Of a stretch of DNA of 64,000 nucleotides, positions 48,309-58,779 are shown piece after piece (within the stretch, counting starts at the first letter, position 1; the number at the start of each line of letters is the position of its first letter). The DNA is from Filosporella fistucella (Eukaryota > Ascomycota > Leotiomycetes > Helotiales). The position numbers and the translations under genes were made by a program. The stretch spans positions 248,001 through 312,000 of the forward strand of contig JAQJZZ010000004.1 of NCBI GenBank assembly GCA_030077755.1, in the 5' to 3' direction. The notes beneath the pieces were generated by a model. It saw only the letters and a program-made list of their open reading frames with translations. It had not been told where the DNA came from and made no database searches.

Positions 48309-48888
48309 ACGGTGAAGACACAGGCATATGTATCTGTGTTGTACCGTATTTACTCGATGAGTGGAACGGCGCGCTGGGACTTGGTATACGTAGCTGAGGG
48401 CCTTTAAGGGGAAGATGTGAGGCTCTTCCTTGCGAACACATCAGTATAAAGTCCAGATAGGTGTAATGCAAGTTCGATCTACCTATCACCTCTTGATCAA
48501 GTAATTTAGACTTCCCCATGACGACAGGAGAAAGAGAATTCAGAGCCATGTGCAACACCAAGTTAATGAAATCATTTGAGTCGTTTAATGCTCTCCCACT
48601 TTGGCATCTTTTGTTCGGTACCCCTCGAGGGAGCTCCTATGACTGCTCGCATACCGTGTAGACCCAAAGAGTTCACTTCGAACTACTTCAACACCAGGAT
48701 GGCAGGTAAAATTGCCACGTGACCAAGTCTCTGCACAAATAGGGGTGGTGAGTCCGAGTAACACCTGCACTCTACGGACTTTTTAAAGCATGGATGAGCA
48801 GCAACATATTTCACTTCTGTCGATTGGGAATTGAAAAGACTAAGTTCAATTTTGCTAATTATGGGCGATCACTCCAAGAAGAGCCGTG
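48309..48888. other. Convergent intergenic gap
   Basis: 580 bp between the stops of multicopper oxidase 2 and the questin-oxidase-like gene. Nothing recognised beyond 3' flanks. Confidence 0.4.
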
Positions 48889-50241
48889 TCATCCCAAAGT
48901 TGGTATCCTCGCCCACAGCGGGTCAAAACCAACACCCCAAATCCATTTATCATCAACGGGCACATCTAGCGTAGTGTCATAGCCCATTTGTGCAATCTTA
49001 AACCACGAATCGCCCTTGACTGGAAATGCGTCTGATCCTTCACCTTGCTCGAAAGGCTTGGAAACTTCTTCACCATTTTTCAAAGCTCGCACAAACTTTG
49101 CAACATGTCCATCGTCATGAGCGGCATTCACAACCTTGTATAGCTCCTTCCAGTCAAGACCTGCACTTTTGGTGGGATTGTAACCTATGATATCGTCCAG
49201 GTGAAGTTCTGCTGCAGCACTTGCGGCATACCAGACCAGGTCAAGACGTGCCTTTCGTTCCACCAGCCGAGCTTTATCCTCAACACTGATCCAATCCTGA
49301 TTGTTAAAGATTGTCAAGAAGAGTGAGCTAGTGACATTGTGCATATGGAAGAAGTCGATCTTTCTTGCCTTCCCAGCTCTTTGTGCAGCTCCTGCACTGT
49401 ACGCCGCAACATTTATTGCCTCTGCCGTTTTCCTTTCCAAGTCTTCAGACTTGACTCGGAACTGTGCTGCAAGAGCTGCAATCTCATTCCCAGTCCGGCC
49501 CAAAACCCCATCACGTACCCTCACAGGACCATCCTGCAATCGGGCCGCGTGCCTTATCTTGTCATTGGCACGGATTTCCAGTAGTAGCTGAACAAGACTT
49601 TTGTCCCCAGTTTCAGATTTGAGGGCTTCTTGCTCACTGCGTTGAAAGAAAACATCGATGCCGGAAGAATCGTGTGTAGCAGCTTGAGCGAGTCCCTCGG
49701 CGATGATAGATGGCTGCTCAAACTCAATGCCGAGACCAACATGAATGAATGGATGAAAAGCTCCTTCGTATAGTTGTGCGAATAGGATTTCGGCAATTGA
49801 GCTATGACTGAAAAAGTATTCTTGTACAATTTTCTTCCATCCTTTTGCCTCAATTTCTTGTTCAAAGAAGCGTAAGAAATTGGTGTACTGATCCAACGAT
49901 CTCAATTTCGTCTTGAATATGTCGGGATTGGCCAAATCCGCAACAGTTTGAGTATCGAGGGGAGGTGTCGGCCGCTGAATCGCGATTCCATCGTCATATG
50001 CTCTCTGTATCTCTGAAGGACCACCCCCAAGAGCAAGGACACTCAGAACCGAATGCGAAATATGGTTATGTCCTCCCACGTCTCTCCAGTAAACATGAAA
50101 ATCGTCGTGATTCTTCTGCAGCAAGCGATTGACTAGCTCAAGAGATCCTTCTGGATTATCTGAGATGCGGCCGATGCCTAAATGGTTTGGAGATAATTGA
50201 ACGGCGGACGCAGGTGATGTGGCGGTAGTTGTTGTCGACAT
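48889..50241 (-). CDS. Questin-oxidase-like (DUF4243) Baeyer-Villiger enzyme, GedK/MdpL type (450 aa)
   Basis: Single exon starting MSTTTTATSP. Family hallmarks: SLELVNRLLQKNHDDFHVYW and VGGHNHISHSVLSVLALG near the N-terminus (HN and HxxHS conserved), LRFFEQEIEAKGW, the HPFIHVGLGIEFEQPSIIAE segment, and DWISVEDKARLVERKARLD toward the C-terminus. The family is flavin-free by motif, uses NADPH and O2, and opens the central quinone ring of questin-type anthraquinones to desmethylsulochrin (a benzophenone). Length equals the usual ~450 residues. It shares a 551-bp promoter with methyltransferase 2, matching consecutive steps of the geodin route. Confidence 0.9.
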   Translation of the reverse strand: MSTTTTATSPASAVQLSPNHLGIGRISDNPEGSLELVNRLLQKNHDDFHVYWRDVGGHNHISHSVLSVLALGGGPSEIQRAYDDGIAIQRPTPPLDTQTVADLANPDIFKTKLRSLDQYTNFLRFFEQEIEAKGWKKIVQEYFFSHSSIAEILFAQLYEGAFHPFIHVGLGIEFEQPSIIAEGLAQAATHDSSGIDVFFQRSEQEALKSETGDKSLVQLLLEIRANDKIRHAARLQDGPVRVRDGVLGRTGNEIAALAAQFRVKSEDLERKTAEAINVAAYSAGAAQRAGKARKIDFFHMHNVTSSLFLTIFNNQDWISVEDKARLVERKARLDLVWYAASAAAELHLDDIIGYNPTKSAGLDWKELYKVVNAAHDDGHVAKFVRALKNGEEVSKPFEQGEGSDAFPVKGDSWFKIAQMGYDTTLDVPVDDKWIWGVGFDPLWARIPTLG

Positions 50242-50792
50242 GGTAGCAATATCTGAAGTATGGAAATAATGAAATTGAAGATGTTACTGATATTTTGAGA
50301 TCTCAACGATTTTTTGCAAAGTTTGATACCTAATGACCATCTTGATGCATCTGAAATGTGATTGAGCCTTGATATTCTAATGATATATTCTAATCTATTC
50401 CTGGATTTCAGAATCGAGTGGTGTTTGTCGGTATCCGACGTTGCATGAAGCTAATTCTGGTAAAGATTTTACCACGTGAGATCACTTGCACTGCTCCCGG
50501 GCAGAATAAAAGCCGATAAATTATCATTCGGTATCTAGGAGCGGGGAACAAATGTACGGAAAAGTAGAGTCTACATGTCCGATCAAATCAGATGCAAGCT
50601 GAGTGCCGCAAAACACACAATCATTGGGAACCCCTTCTTACCGGGAAAATGACAAAATCCGAACATGAGAGACTACTACTATTGGCTTCTTAGAGGTGAC
50701 ATTAAATCCTCAACAGAAAGAGTTCTAATCAAGTTTCAGAAGAGCAAAGTAAGCCTCTTTCATCGATCGCGCCCACTCATCCGATATCAAAG
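50242..50792. promoter_or_regulatory. Divergent promoter of questin-oxidase-like gene and methyltransferase 2
   Basis: 551 bp. It includes an AflR-consensus site TCGGTATCCGA at 50428-50438, listed separately. Confidence 0.5.
50428..50438. promoter_or_regulatory. AflR-type binding site candidate
   Basis: TCGGTATCCGA fits TCGSWNNSCGR, the published AflR consensus, and is nearly palindromic (TCGG...CCGA). It sits 187 bp upstream of one gene and 355 bp upstream of the other, midway in a divergent promoter of two pathway genes. A few such sites are expected by chance in 64 kb. Confidence 0.45.
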
Positions 50793-51800
50793 ATGTCTTC
50801 CACTCAAACTCAAAAGCTCGAAACACCATTCACAACAGCTGCTCTGGGAAGCGGCGTGGACTTTTGGCGCGCTTACATTGCAGGCCGACCTGCACCAAGT
50901 GAAGATTTCTTCAAGCTCATTACTCAGTATCACGCTACCCACGGCGACGGCAGCACAAAGATCGCACACGATGTTGGCACCGGTCCCGGAAACATCGCCG
51001 AGCGACTTTTGAACTACTTTGATCATGTCGTAGGATCAGATTTGAATGAACAAGCTTTGGACGCTGCTCCCTCTCTGATTTCTCCCGAGCATTACAAGCG
51101 ACTGACTTTTGTCAAGTCGCCCGCGGAGGAACTTGCAAGTGGGGTAGTTTCAGAGGAAGTTGGAAACGGAAAGACGGATTTGATCATTGTCAGTGAATGT
51201 ATTCCCCTACTGGATGCTCCCAAAGCGCTTGATGCGTTTCGAACGTTGCTTCGTCCTGAAGGCACGCTTGCTATCTATTTCTATGGCCGAGCGATCTTCA
51301 CCGATGGGGATTTCACTCTTCTCAACTCAATTTATGACCGCATTGCGACTCAAATTTGTACTTTTCTCTTGCCATTCAAAGGCACACCAGGATACAAATT
51401 CCATGCGCGAGGAGCTGAGGCACTTGTCAGCGATCTAGACAATATTGCTATTCCGGCTGAACACTGGAAGTCTGTCGAAAGACGCAAGTGGAATAATGAC
51501 TACCCTTTGCTTTTCAACAGCAAGGAAGGCTACGATTTTGATTTTGATCGTGTGGACAGAAGAGTTGACGGAGAGAAAACGATCGAGGCCATCGACAGAG
51601 AGTTCTGGGCGGAGGAATGGGGAGTTGATCGTGTGAAAGCGTATCTCGCTTCAGTCTATCCGAACTGGCAGAAGAAAGCAGGAGACAGATATCGAGAGGT
51701 AGAAGATTTGTTCGAGGAGCTCCGTGCGGCACTTGGTGGGGGAGATTCTAAGAAGAAAGTTACTTTTCCTGTGGTGCTGATTTTGGCTACTAAGAGATGA
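50793..51800 (+). CDS. SAM-dependent O-methyltransferase, paralogue 2 (335 aa)
   Basis: Single exon starting MSSTQTQKLE. It aligns by eye with the methyltransferase at 26566 over its whole length (FWRAYIAGRPAPSEDFF versus FWSNYLKGRPRAPDSFF; HDVGTGPGN versus HDVGAGNGP; the ILATKR versus ILATRR ending). Motif I is HDVGTGPGNIAERLL, followed by VVGSDLNEQAL. DLIIVSECIPLLD and LRPEGTLAIYFYGRAIF are the later motifs. Divergent with the questin-oxidase-like gene, which suggests it methylates the ring-opened product (desmethylsulochrin-type carboxylate or phenol). It is the right-most gene I assign to the cluster. Confidence 0.85.
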   Translation: MSSTQTQKLETPFTTAALGSGVDFWRAYIAGRPAPSEDFFKLITQYHATHGDGSTKIAHDVGTGPGNIAERLLNYFDHVVGSDLNEQALDAAPSLISPEHYKRLTFVKSPAEELASGVVSEEVGNGKTDLIIVSECIPLLDAPKALDAFRTLLRPEGTLAIYFYGRAIFTDGDFTLLNSIYDRIATQICTFLLPFKGTPGYKFHARGAEALVSDLDNIAIPAEHWKSVERRKWNNDYPLLFNSKEGYDFDFDRVDRRVDGEKTIEAIDREFWAEEWGVDRVKAYLASVYPNWQKKAGDRYREVEDLFEELRAALGGGDSKKKVTFPVVLILATKR

Positions 51801-52319
51801 GCTTTTTGGGGATTCAATAAGCGCCACAGACAGTATTATTCGGGGGCAATTTCGTGACAATCAGATATATCCTACTTTTGTTTCAGCCGAAGCATTTCAA
51901 AGAAGCTATATCCTGTGTTCTGAAGGATCCCCTATTCTCATCATTTACTGTCGCAGAAGGAAAGCATTCTTTGCAAGTAAAACGTCCAAATTTGTTGCGA
52001 ATCATGTTCCTTCGCCTCTCTAATCTGCCGTCTTCCACATAAATTTCTATTCCGTTTCGAAACTACAGCCTGTTCTAAGCAGCTCGCTTGTGTTGATTTA
52101 TAGTACATGAACAGCCATTCAGGGATTATAATTGGGAAGTGCGGGGACGAAAGCTGGTTCGGTACATGTACCGACTAGATGTTTAAACGTATGAATTTAT
52201 TCTTGTCTCACCCAAGGATGCACGATTAAATGACCGCCGACTATAAGTGAGAACTGGAGAACATCAACTCGCCTCTTTCGTCAATTTTCACTGCCAATAT
52301 TATAGCACAACCAGCCAAA
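51801..52319. other. Intergenic, right boundary of cluster
   Basis: 519 bp with no supportable gene. It ends in the leader of the truncated mannanase fragment. Confidence 0.4.
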
Positions 52320-52505
52320 ATGAAGATTCTCATCGCTGTTCTATCATTATTTTGCATCATAACAGCAACTTCAGTCGCCCCGGCTCCGAATCAAGGAACA
52401 ACACCAAAAGTTCCTGCACTGCAAAAGCGAGCGACAATCCCCGCAGTTTCTGGTCTCAAATTCAACATCGATGGCAATGTCGGCTACTGTAAAAGGGCTC
52501 TGTAA
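52320..52505 (+). pseudogene. Truncated GH5 (endo-beta-mannanase-like) first exon
   Basis: The ATG at 52320 starts a signal peptide (MKILIAVLSLFCIITATSVA), a linker with a dibasic KR, and the sequence VSGLKFNIDGNVGY. That is the N-terminus of secreted fungal GH5_7 mannanases, which continue YFAGTNSYW. Here the frame instead runs into CKRAL and stops at 52503-52505. The point of divergence is a plausible donor (TACT|GTAAAAG), so this is probably exon 1. No continuation with the mannanase pattern was found in the next kilobase. A dispersed repeat begins 41 bp after the stop. Likely a gene cut off by insertion or deletion. Alternatively it is a 61-aa secreted peptide. Confidence 0.55.
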
Positions 52506-52546
52506 AGCCTTCGGTTTTTCTCCTAGCGTAGGTCATTGATATAAAT

Positions 52547-52736
52547 AGAACCATAAATAATAAAAATAATAAAAGGAGGGTAAGCAGCTAGTAGTCTTTA
52601 GTAATTATGGCATAATTGTCTAAGTGCTATGTATAGAAGGTCGAGCCCTGGAATAATATGGCAAAACACTAGAAAATAGCCGAACACGTGCCACACGTGA
52701 CTAGTACAATAAACACTGATTTCAGAACCCTTTTAC
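52547..52736 (+). repeat. Dispersed repeat, copy 2
   Basis: Matches 8266-8443 in the same orientation, ending at TTTTAC in both. Compared with copy 1 it is more A/T-rich at differing sites (for example agtagtcttTagtaAttatg here versus ggtggtcttcagtagttatg), and carries a small extra segment (about 12 bp) before GGCAAAACACTAG. It adjoins the truncated GH5 exon. Confidence 0.75.
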
Positions 52737-53662
52737 GTTACTTTCTGTATATAATAGAAGAGGAGTGGTTGGGGGAAGGAGATTAACCCCACGTGCACAA
52801 TTCTATGCTGGAGTTGCTGCTGCAAAAGTCAACTTGTGTCTCAAGCGAAACCAGCAGCAAGATGTACTAAACCGATATAGTGATGGAGGGTGAAGAGGCA
52901 AGTCTAAGGTTTTTCTCTGCAGGAATTTCTTGTAGTATTCGTTCCTCAAACTATAGAGAAGTACACGCTGTCCCTCTGTGTACAGGAAATATATTTCGCA
53001 ATTCTGTATTCCAGAGCTTGTACAAATCATGTAGCAATTTGGACTGGTGTTGCAGTGTCTGGTAGTGATTGGCTTGGGATGACTTCCTCCTAAGACCTAA
53101 CGGTCTTCCAGGAATAATCGTAAAAATACAGCACTTATTCTGGCAATCCTTATTGGTGCGCATTGATGTTCAAGTATTTCAAGCTTCCCCGACCTTCCCC
53201 ACAAATTCGGTTACCCTTTAACAAACCATATAGGCAAGGTTCCTGCATTCAGGGACTAACACGAAAGTAGAGGGAACCAATGTCACTTAACTAGGCACGA
53301 GTAGGATGCCAAGGGGTAAACGTTTACTCCATAATGTCTATCTCGATTAAGTTCTTAATGCCGTGTTTGGTGACCTCGGAAAGCTACTAACTACGCAGTA
53401 TCTCGGGATGATCTGCTCTCGTATTTATCACCGCGACAGCTACAAAAACATCACATGTGTATCTTCATTTTTGTCGATCAACAACCACCACCCTCTACGC
53501 GATGATATAATTTCCCCGCTCTTCGGTCAAAGCATCACAAATAGGAAGGAGGGTGCATTATTCTCTAATTGAAATTTTCCGACTTTTGGCTTTAAATATG
53601 TTGCCTGCGACTCTCTTCTATTTTACCAAAGCTGGTTGCCCGTGCCATCTGAGGATATCGCA
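52737..53662. other. Intergenic, promoter side of GH29 gene
   Basis: About 0.9 kb without recognisable exon. I searched it for the missing GH5 continuation and saw none. Confidence 0.4.
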
Positions 53663-55650
53663 ATGTTGCTATCCAGACTCTTTTACGGCTCAACTGCACT
53701 TGTCACTTCAGTTGCATGTGCAGCAATTGACCCGAGTAATTGCCTCACACCCAGATCTGGAAGTATGTATTTAAACCCTCAGCAAAATTGACGCCTACGA
53801 TTACTCACAAACTCCTAGATGGCTATCCCCCAACTCTGGTCATAAATGGCGGAACTTTCACCTCAAAATGGTTCGAAAGCGATCTAGACATGCAAATTGT
53901 TGAGCTAGTTATAGCTAACACCCACGCAACCAACTATCTTACTCTCGCTAATACTCTAACTTTTTCCATTGAATCTACATACGTCAAGATTGTCTATTCG
54001 GACAAAGTCTATCGCATCGAACCAGGAGGAAATATTGTCGTTCAATTGGGAGTCAAGAATCTACCAGGAGTAACGCCAGGCACGACAGGGAATGCCACGT
54101 TCGTCTTGACGTATGGGACTGGGTACGGAACCGCGATTACGACGAAAAAGACCATCACGGGAAAGTGTGGATTTGGGGATTATACTGCTGATACTTCGAG
54201 TTTGGCGCATCATTGGAACCCGGATTGGTTTCATCAGGTAAAATTTGGGATTTTTATTCACTGGGGTATCTATTCTGCGCCCGCGTATGGTGACGTGGCT
54301 CCCAATGAAGACTATGCTGAATGGTATTGGAAACGTCAGAATGATGGTGTGTATTCTGGCATTATTTGCATTGCAGAGTGTGTTGTTGACGAGAAGCAGG
54401 ACCAACATATAGAACGAAAACCTACCAGTATCACAACGAGACATATGGGGCTTCGTTTAATTACGATGACTTCTTCCCAAACTTCACTGCTTCAGCATAC
54501 AATCCAAAAGAGTGGGTTGACTTGTTTGCTGCCGCAGGCGCACAGTATATGGTTCCTGTAACGAGTGAGTTTATTGCCAGACCGCCTAAAAATTTCCCTA
54601 ACATTTACAGAACATCATGACGGTTTCGCTCTCTTCAACATCTCCAAAGGCGTCACTGAAAGGACATCCGTGAACTACGGCCCAAAACGGGACCTCATCA
54701 AGGAACTACTCGATGCAGCTAAAAAATATCACCCAGAAATCCGACGAGGCACTTACTTCAGCATGCCAGAATGGTATCATCCTGGCTACAAAGAATATGC
54801 TCTTACCAGAGGTGGGGGTTTCCCCGGTGGCCCCCCAACAAATCCCTACACTGGCGCAGAAATCCCTTATACTGGCTACGTCCCAGTCAACGACTTCGTT
54901 GTGGATCTCCAGCTACCTGAGATGAAGACCTTGGCATATGATTATGAGACTGAGATTATGTGGTGTGATATTGGGGGCGCCAATAACGCGACGATCTTTG
55001 CATCCGAGTGGTTGAACTGGGCAAGGAAGCAGGGCCGTCAAGTCACCTTCAACGACCGCTGCGGTATTGGAGGCGATTTCAGCACGCCGGAGTATTATAC
55101 GAATGCGGGTGCGGTAGATGCTAAATGGGAGTCTAATCGAGGCATGGATCCTTTCTCCTTCGGGTTCAACTATCAGACTCCAGATGCCGACTACCTCACA
55201 GGTGAAAATGTTGTTAAATCTCTCGTGGATATCGTATCTAAAAATGGAAACTTCCTTCTCGATATTGGTCCTCGAAATGACGGCTCCATTCCTGAGATTA
55301 TGTCAAAGGGCCTACTTGATGCAGGGGCTTGGATTCATGCTCACAGAGAGTCCATTTTCTCGACCCGATACCACCGCACCACACCAGGTCTGGATCCGTT
55401 CAGATATACAGAGAAGTTGAACGCCTTCTATATCCATCTTAATAAGGAACCAAACGCCACCATTACAGTGCCGGATCGTACTCCGTACTTGCCAGGCGAT
55501 ACGGTGACGGTTATTGGTGGAAGTTTGAATGGGACCGTTGTGAATGCGACGTGGTCTGGCGGACTCGTGACTTTACACATTGATGATTCGATTATTGCTG
55601 CCGATAAGTATATCTGGACTTTTGAAATCAGTTATACTAGTACTTGGTAA
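53663..55650 (+). CDS. Secreted alpha-L-fucosidase, GH29 (607 aa)
   Basis: Four exons (53663-53762, 53819-54350, 54413-54564, 54611-55650) total 1824 nt. The signal peptide is [20 protein letters not shown]. Residues ~35-190 form an N-terminal beta-rich domain. The GH29 barrel begins [20 protein letters not shown], with IYSAPAYG and EWYW next. [11 protein letters not shown] crosses the exon 3/4 junction. EIMWCDIGG holds the expected catalytic Asp nucleophile. [17 protein letters not shown] and [16 protein letters not shown] close the barrel. A C-terminal beta domain ends at TSTW. It removes terminal alpha-L-fucose from plant or fungal glycans outside the cell. Intact, unlike its neighbours. 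Unrelated to the polyketide cluster. Confidence 0.92.
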
Positions 55651-56419
55651 TTATAATAGTCGTTTCACAGTTTAATTTGAAGTGTGAGTAAAGTGTCACG
55701 TGAATTTATATGCTATCAAATTTCTAAATAAAAACTTTATACAGACGTTCGCTCGCGAGAGTTGACAAGGAGATAGTACTTTGGTAATAATACTAAAATC
55801 TGCAATATCTCATTCAAGAAAGACAATGTTAATATATTATTTCATAAAATAAATTATAATTAGATATCTTTTATTATTCTTATTATAAACAATTTACAGA
55901 ATATATTTGTTATAAAATTTCTTTATTAAGATTTTAATTAAACTTTCAAAGTTGCTCAAAGTAGGACCATGTGGTTGCACATTTTGTGGATGCTGTTACA
56001 CATGTACTAAGTCTCTTTCATTGCCTTCTATGATCTTTTGTGAAGCACGATCCAGTCTTCGATCGCTGTGCTAGAAATTACATGAGGATTATTGACCAGT
56101 GCGGGCTTCTGTGGATGCCCATTGTTGAGGCTGAATCACTCGGAACTAGAAATTGATTCACAAAGATCTATTCAGAATGAAAGTTAGTGAATCACAGAGG
56201 AAGGTAGGACTGCCGGGGGTTCACCTATAAAAGGCAGGCTTTAACAGCTACTTCCACATTCATCCAGACACATAAAAAATACACTTCAGCATTCTACATA
56301 CCTACAGCTTCCAACTTCCAACACCATTTGAAAGTCTACAGTATCGAGCAATCGTTAATCCGTTCTTCATCATACATGAAACAGACATTCCTGTTGTGCC
56401 CATAGCGTAATCATACCAC
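55651..56419. other. Intergenic with AT-rich stretch
   Basis: 55690-55940 is strongly AT-rich (TTATAATTAGATATCTTTTATTATTC-like) and may be RIP-affected. CT- and A-rich leader-like sequence with a TATAAAAGG element at 56226-56234 precedes the next gene remnant. Confidence 0.45.
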
Positions 56420-57659
56420 CTAAACCCGAGCCGAAAGCTCAGCATGAGCAACATACTGTCGATAAGCGTAAAATTTCAACAGGTGCGCCTACTCTCAGCC
56501 TGAATTCAGAAAAATCAGACAGCCAGGTAGTAGCTAGATTAGAGCCTGTCCATATTTCAGCTTAAGTCAGTCTCCGTCTACGGGTGCTCATCACAAGTCA
56601 GGTGCTCGAGTTGCCAATGAAAAGGGAGCGACTTCTCAAAGCAAAGAATCTATCCGAAAGGAATTTCTCGCCCAGCTTCATATCGCTCAAGACTGGCTCG
56701 ATAAGCTTCAGTCCACTGTGAAATGGCTCAACGTCAACAATTGTCTATTAAAGCTCGAAGGATACTATATGCAAACTGACAAGGTTGATTACACACAAAA
56801 ACAGCTAGATGAGCTCAAAATAAAGAACAAAGCAACTAATTTTATAAGTCCTAGGAAGTTCGAGAATGAGATCGTGGATATCTGATCTGGAAGAAGCTTA
56901 TGAGCTAGCACACAAGGAGATGGCTGGGGCGGTGGATGATATGAAGCGAAAAGGATGTTTTGATGAAGGCACACAGCTGAAGAAGGAACCTCTGGATGCA
57001 CGAAAGAAATTCATTGAGAAGTGTGATAAAATTATCCAAAATTCTGAAACGTTACCTGCATGGTACGAACAGCAAGAGCAGGATGCAGCACGTCTCCCTG
57101 AGATGATCATCTTCTTCGTTCCGAGATCGCGCCTTGCAGATATAGACAAACATATTGAAAAAGTTCGAAATTACAAGAAGTTGAAAATTGAAAAGAAATG
57201 GAAGTATCATGGTATGTTTATGGGCTTCCAAGAGGAGGCTGATAAGAACATTGAGAAAAGTCAACGATTCCACCATGACATCCATATGGACATGGACATG
57301 GAAAGTTTTAATTGCTCCAGTTATACGCACAAGTGCATTAAAGCAGAAGAGAAAGGAATGAACGCATCATTTCAAGTATTAGCAGCAACAACACCAACTC
57401 TCATGTCGAATGCGTCTCTTGCACAACCTCCGTCAACCCCATATTCTTCCCCGGACCTTTCAACTCTTCTTAGATCAAACGTGCATCTACCAGATATCCA
57501 ATTGAGACTCGAAAGAACAAACATTATTTCTACTCCTGTCTCGAGGAGATGATGAAGTACAAGGAAGTGCTTCGACGCTGGTCCATTCTCGAGTACCTTG
57601 CATATGGAGATTCATTGGGAAGCAATCCAGCATCACTTCTAGTGGCATATGAAATCTGA
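56420..57659 (+). pseudogene. Charged helical hypothetical protein, frameshifted
   Basis: Coding-like sequence from ~56420 with a clear frame change. One frame runs ...FLAQLHIAQDWLDKLQST...DELKIKNKATNFISPRKFENEIVD, then hits TGA at about 56882. A shifted frame continues without a gap in sense as SDLEEAYELAHKEMAGAVDD and on to 57378. A plausible intron (CAA|GTATTAGC ... TCTTCTTAG, 57379-57472) leads to a last exon ending YLAYGDSLGSNPASLLVAYEI at 57659. The joins near 56526-56561 and 56870-56885 do not keep phase. Either a young pseudogene or an assembly error. Predicted helical and Lys/Glu-rich. No family recognised. Confidence 0.45.
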
Positions 57660-57879
57660 TTTGTGGAAACTTACATTTTTTGCTATCTTCGAGTTACTGC
57701 TTATTGCTTCCTGCTTAAGACTCTCTCATTTCTTCCCTTAAATTCTAAGCTCGTGAAAATTCTTAAGGAAAGGTGAAATGTGTTTTTTTAACTTTTTCGC
57801 GGATAGGCTATTTTCTCATTTTATAATAAAATCCTTAATAGCGCCTTATCTAAAGTTCTTTTAGTTTTATTCCTTGCGG

Positions 57880-58593
57880 ATTAAGGTAATGAAGAACGGC
57901 ACTGCTGCCCTCTATATCCTTCTTCTCAAGGCCCACCATTTTCCAACTTCTCTCAACAATAGCCCTGAGATAGTCAGTGGGCGACTGTGTCAATTTAACA
58001 GAGCTCTTCGCTGATATCATTGAGCTGTAGGTAATCTCAACCGAGGGCTTGGTAGCATCGACAACAATGTGGAAATTTCGTTAGTCCGTCTCTGTAGTTG
58101 CATATCTGAGGTTCCTTGAAGCTTCCTGGTGTGCTTTTACCCGTTCCGCATGCGTTTGGACGCAATCCGCATGTTTTTCGATTCGATTAGCATGCTCTGC
58201 GACTGCGAGCTTGTAACTCTCAAGTTCTTAGTCATGGGTTGCCAAAGCCTCTCTGAGTCTAGAACCGGCTTTGGGATCTATTTCACCTTCCTGGATGTTT
58301 TTTTCAACATGATTGCAGCAGCAACCCACTTGGCTATAGGTAAAATCGGTAAAGCGGTCACCAACACCCTCGCTTTTTATCTGTCGACGAGCAAGCGTAA
58401 ACTACTTGTAAGAGATCCAAGAATTGAGATGATCTCGTAGGAAAAATCTAAGATTTTCAGAAATCTCCTCGCGAGATTGAGAGGTGCTTCTCCAAGAACG
58501 AAGCCACCACCAGCTGCGGTCACCTCGCGGCGCGTCACTCAGCCTCCAAGCCACGAACCAACCACTGAACTTCAACCACCACCCAACGATCAC
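57880..58593 (-). pseudogene. RIP-type pseudogene with three in-frame stops, unknown family
   Basis: A single minus-strand frame from 58593 down to about 57885 reads as good protein (charged helical, with REEISENLRFFLRDHLNSW, EHANRIEKHADCVQTHAERV and SPTDYLRAIVERSWKMVGLE). It is broken by TAG at 58402-58404, TAA at 58228-58230 and TAA at 58081-58083. All three lie in the same frame without indels, and each equals a Gln codon with C changed to T. The family is not recognised; the C-terminal ~70 residues look like a separate small domain. The 5' end is not defined. Confidence 0.55.
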
Positions 58594-58779
58594 AAAACTT
58601 GGAGCCTCTAACGTCCATCATTATGTGGCGGAAAATCCTACGTACCGGAACAACTTCATGGTTTGGGGGTCTCAAATCTCTACCATATGAATATATAAAA
58701 GTACAACCAACGCACTTCTAGTCTCTAGCCATTTCTTTTTAAGTATTCAGTGTGTAGTAATCCAAGAAGCTGCATCCTT

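Noticed and set aside
52320..52505. Kex2-processed secreted peptide (KR on both sides of a 20-residue segment), RiPP-like precursor
   Set aside because: The segment matches the N-terminus of GH5 mannanases and the second KR comes from reading into a splice donor; the truncated-gene reading is simpler.
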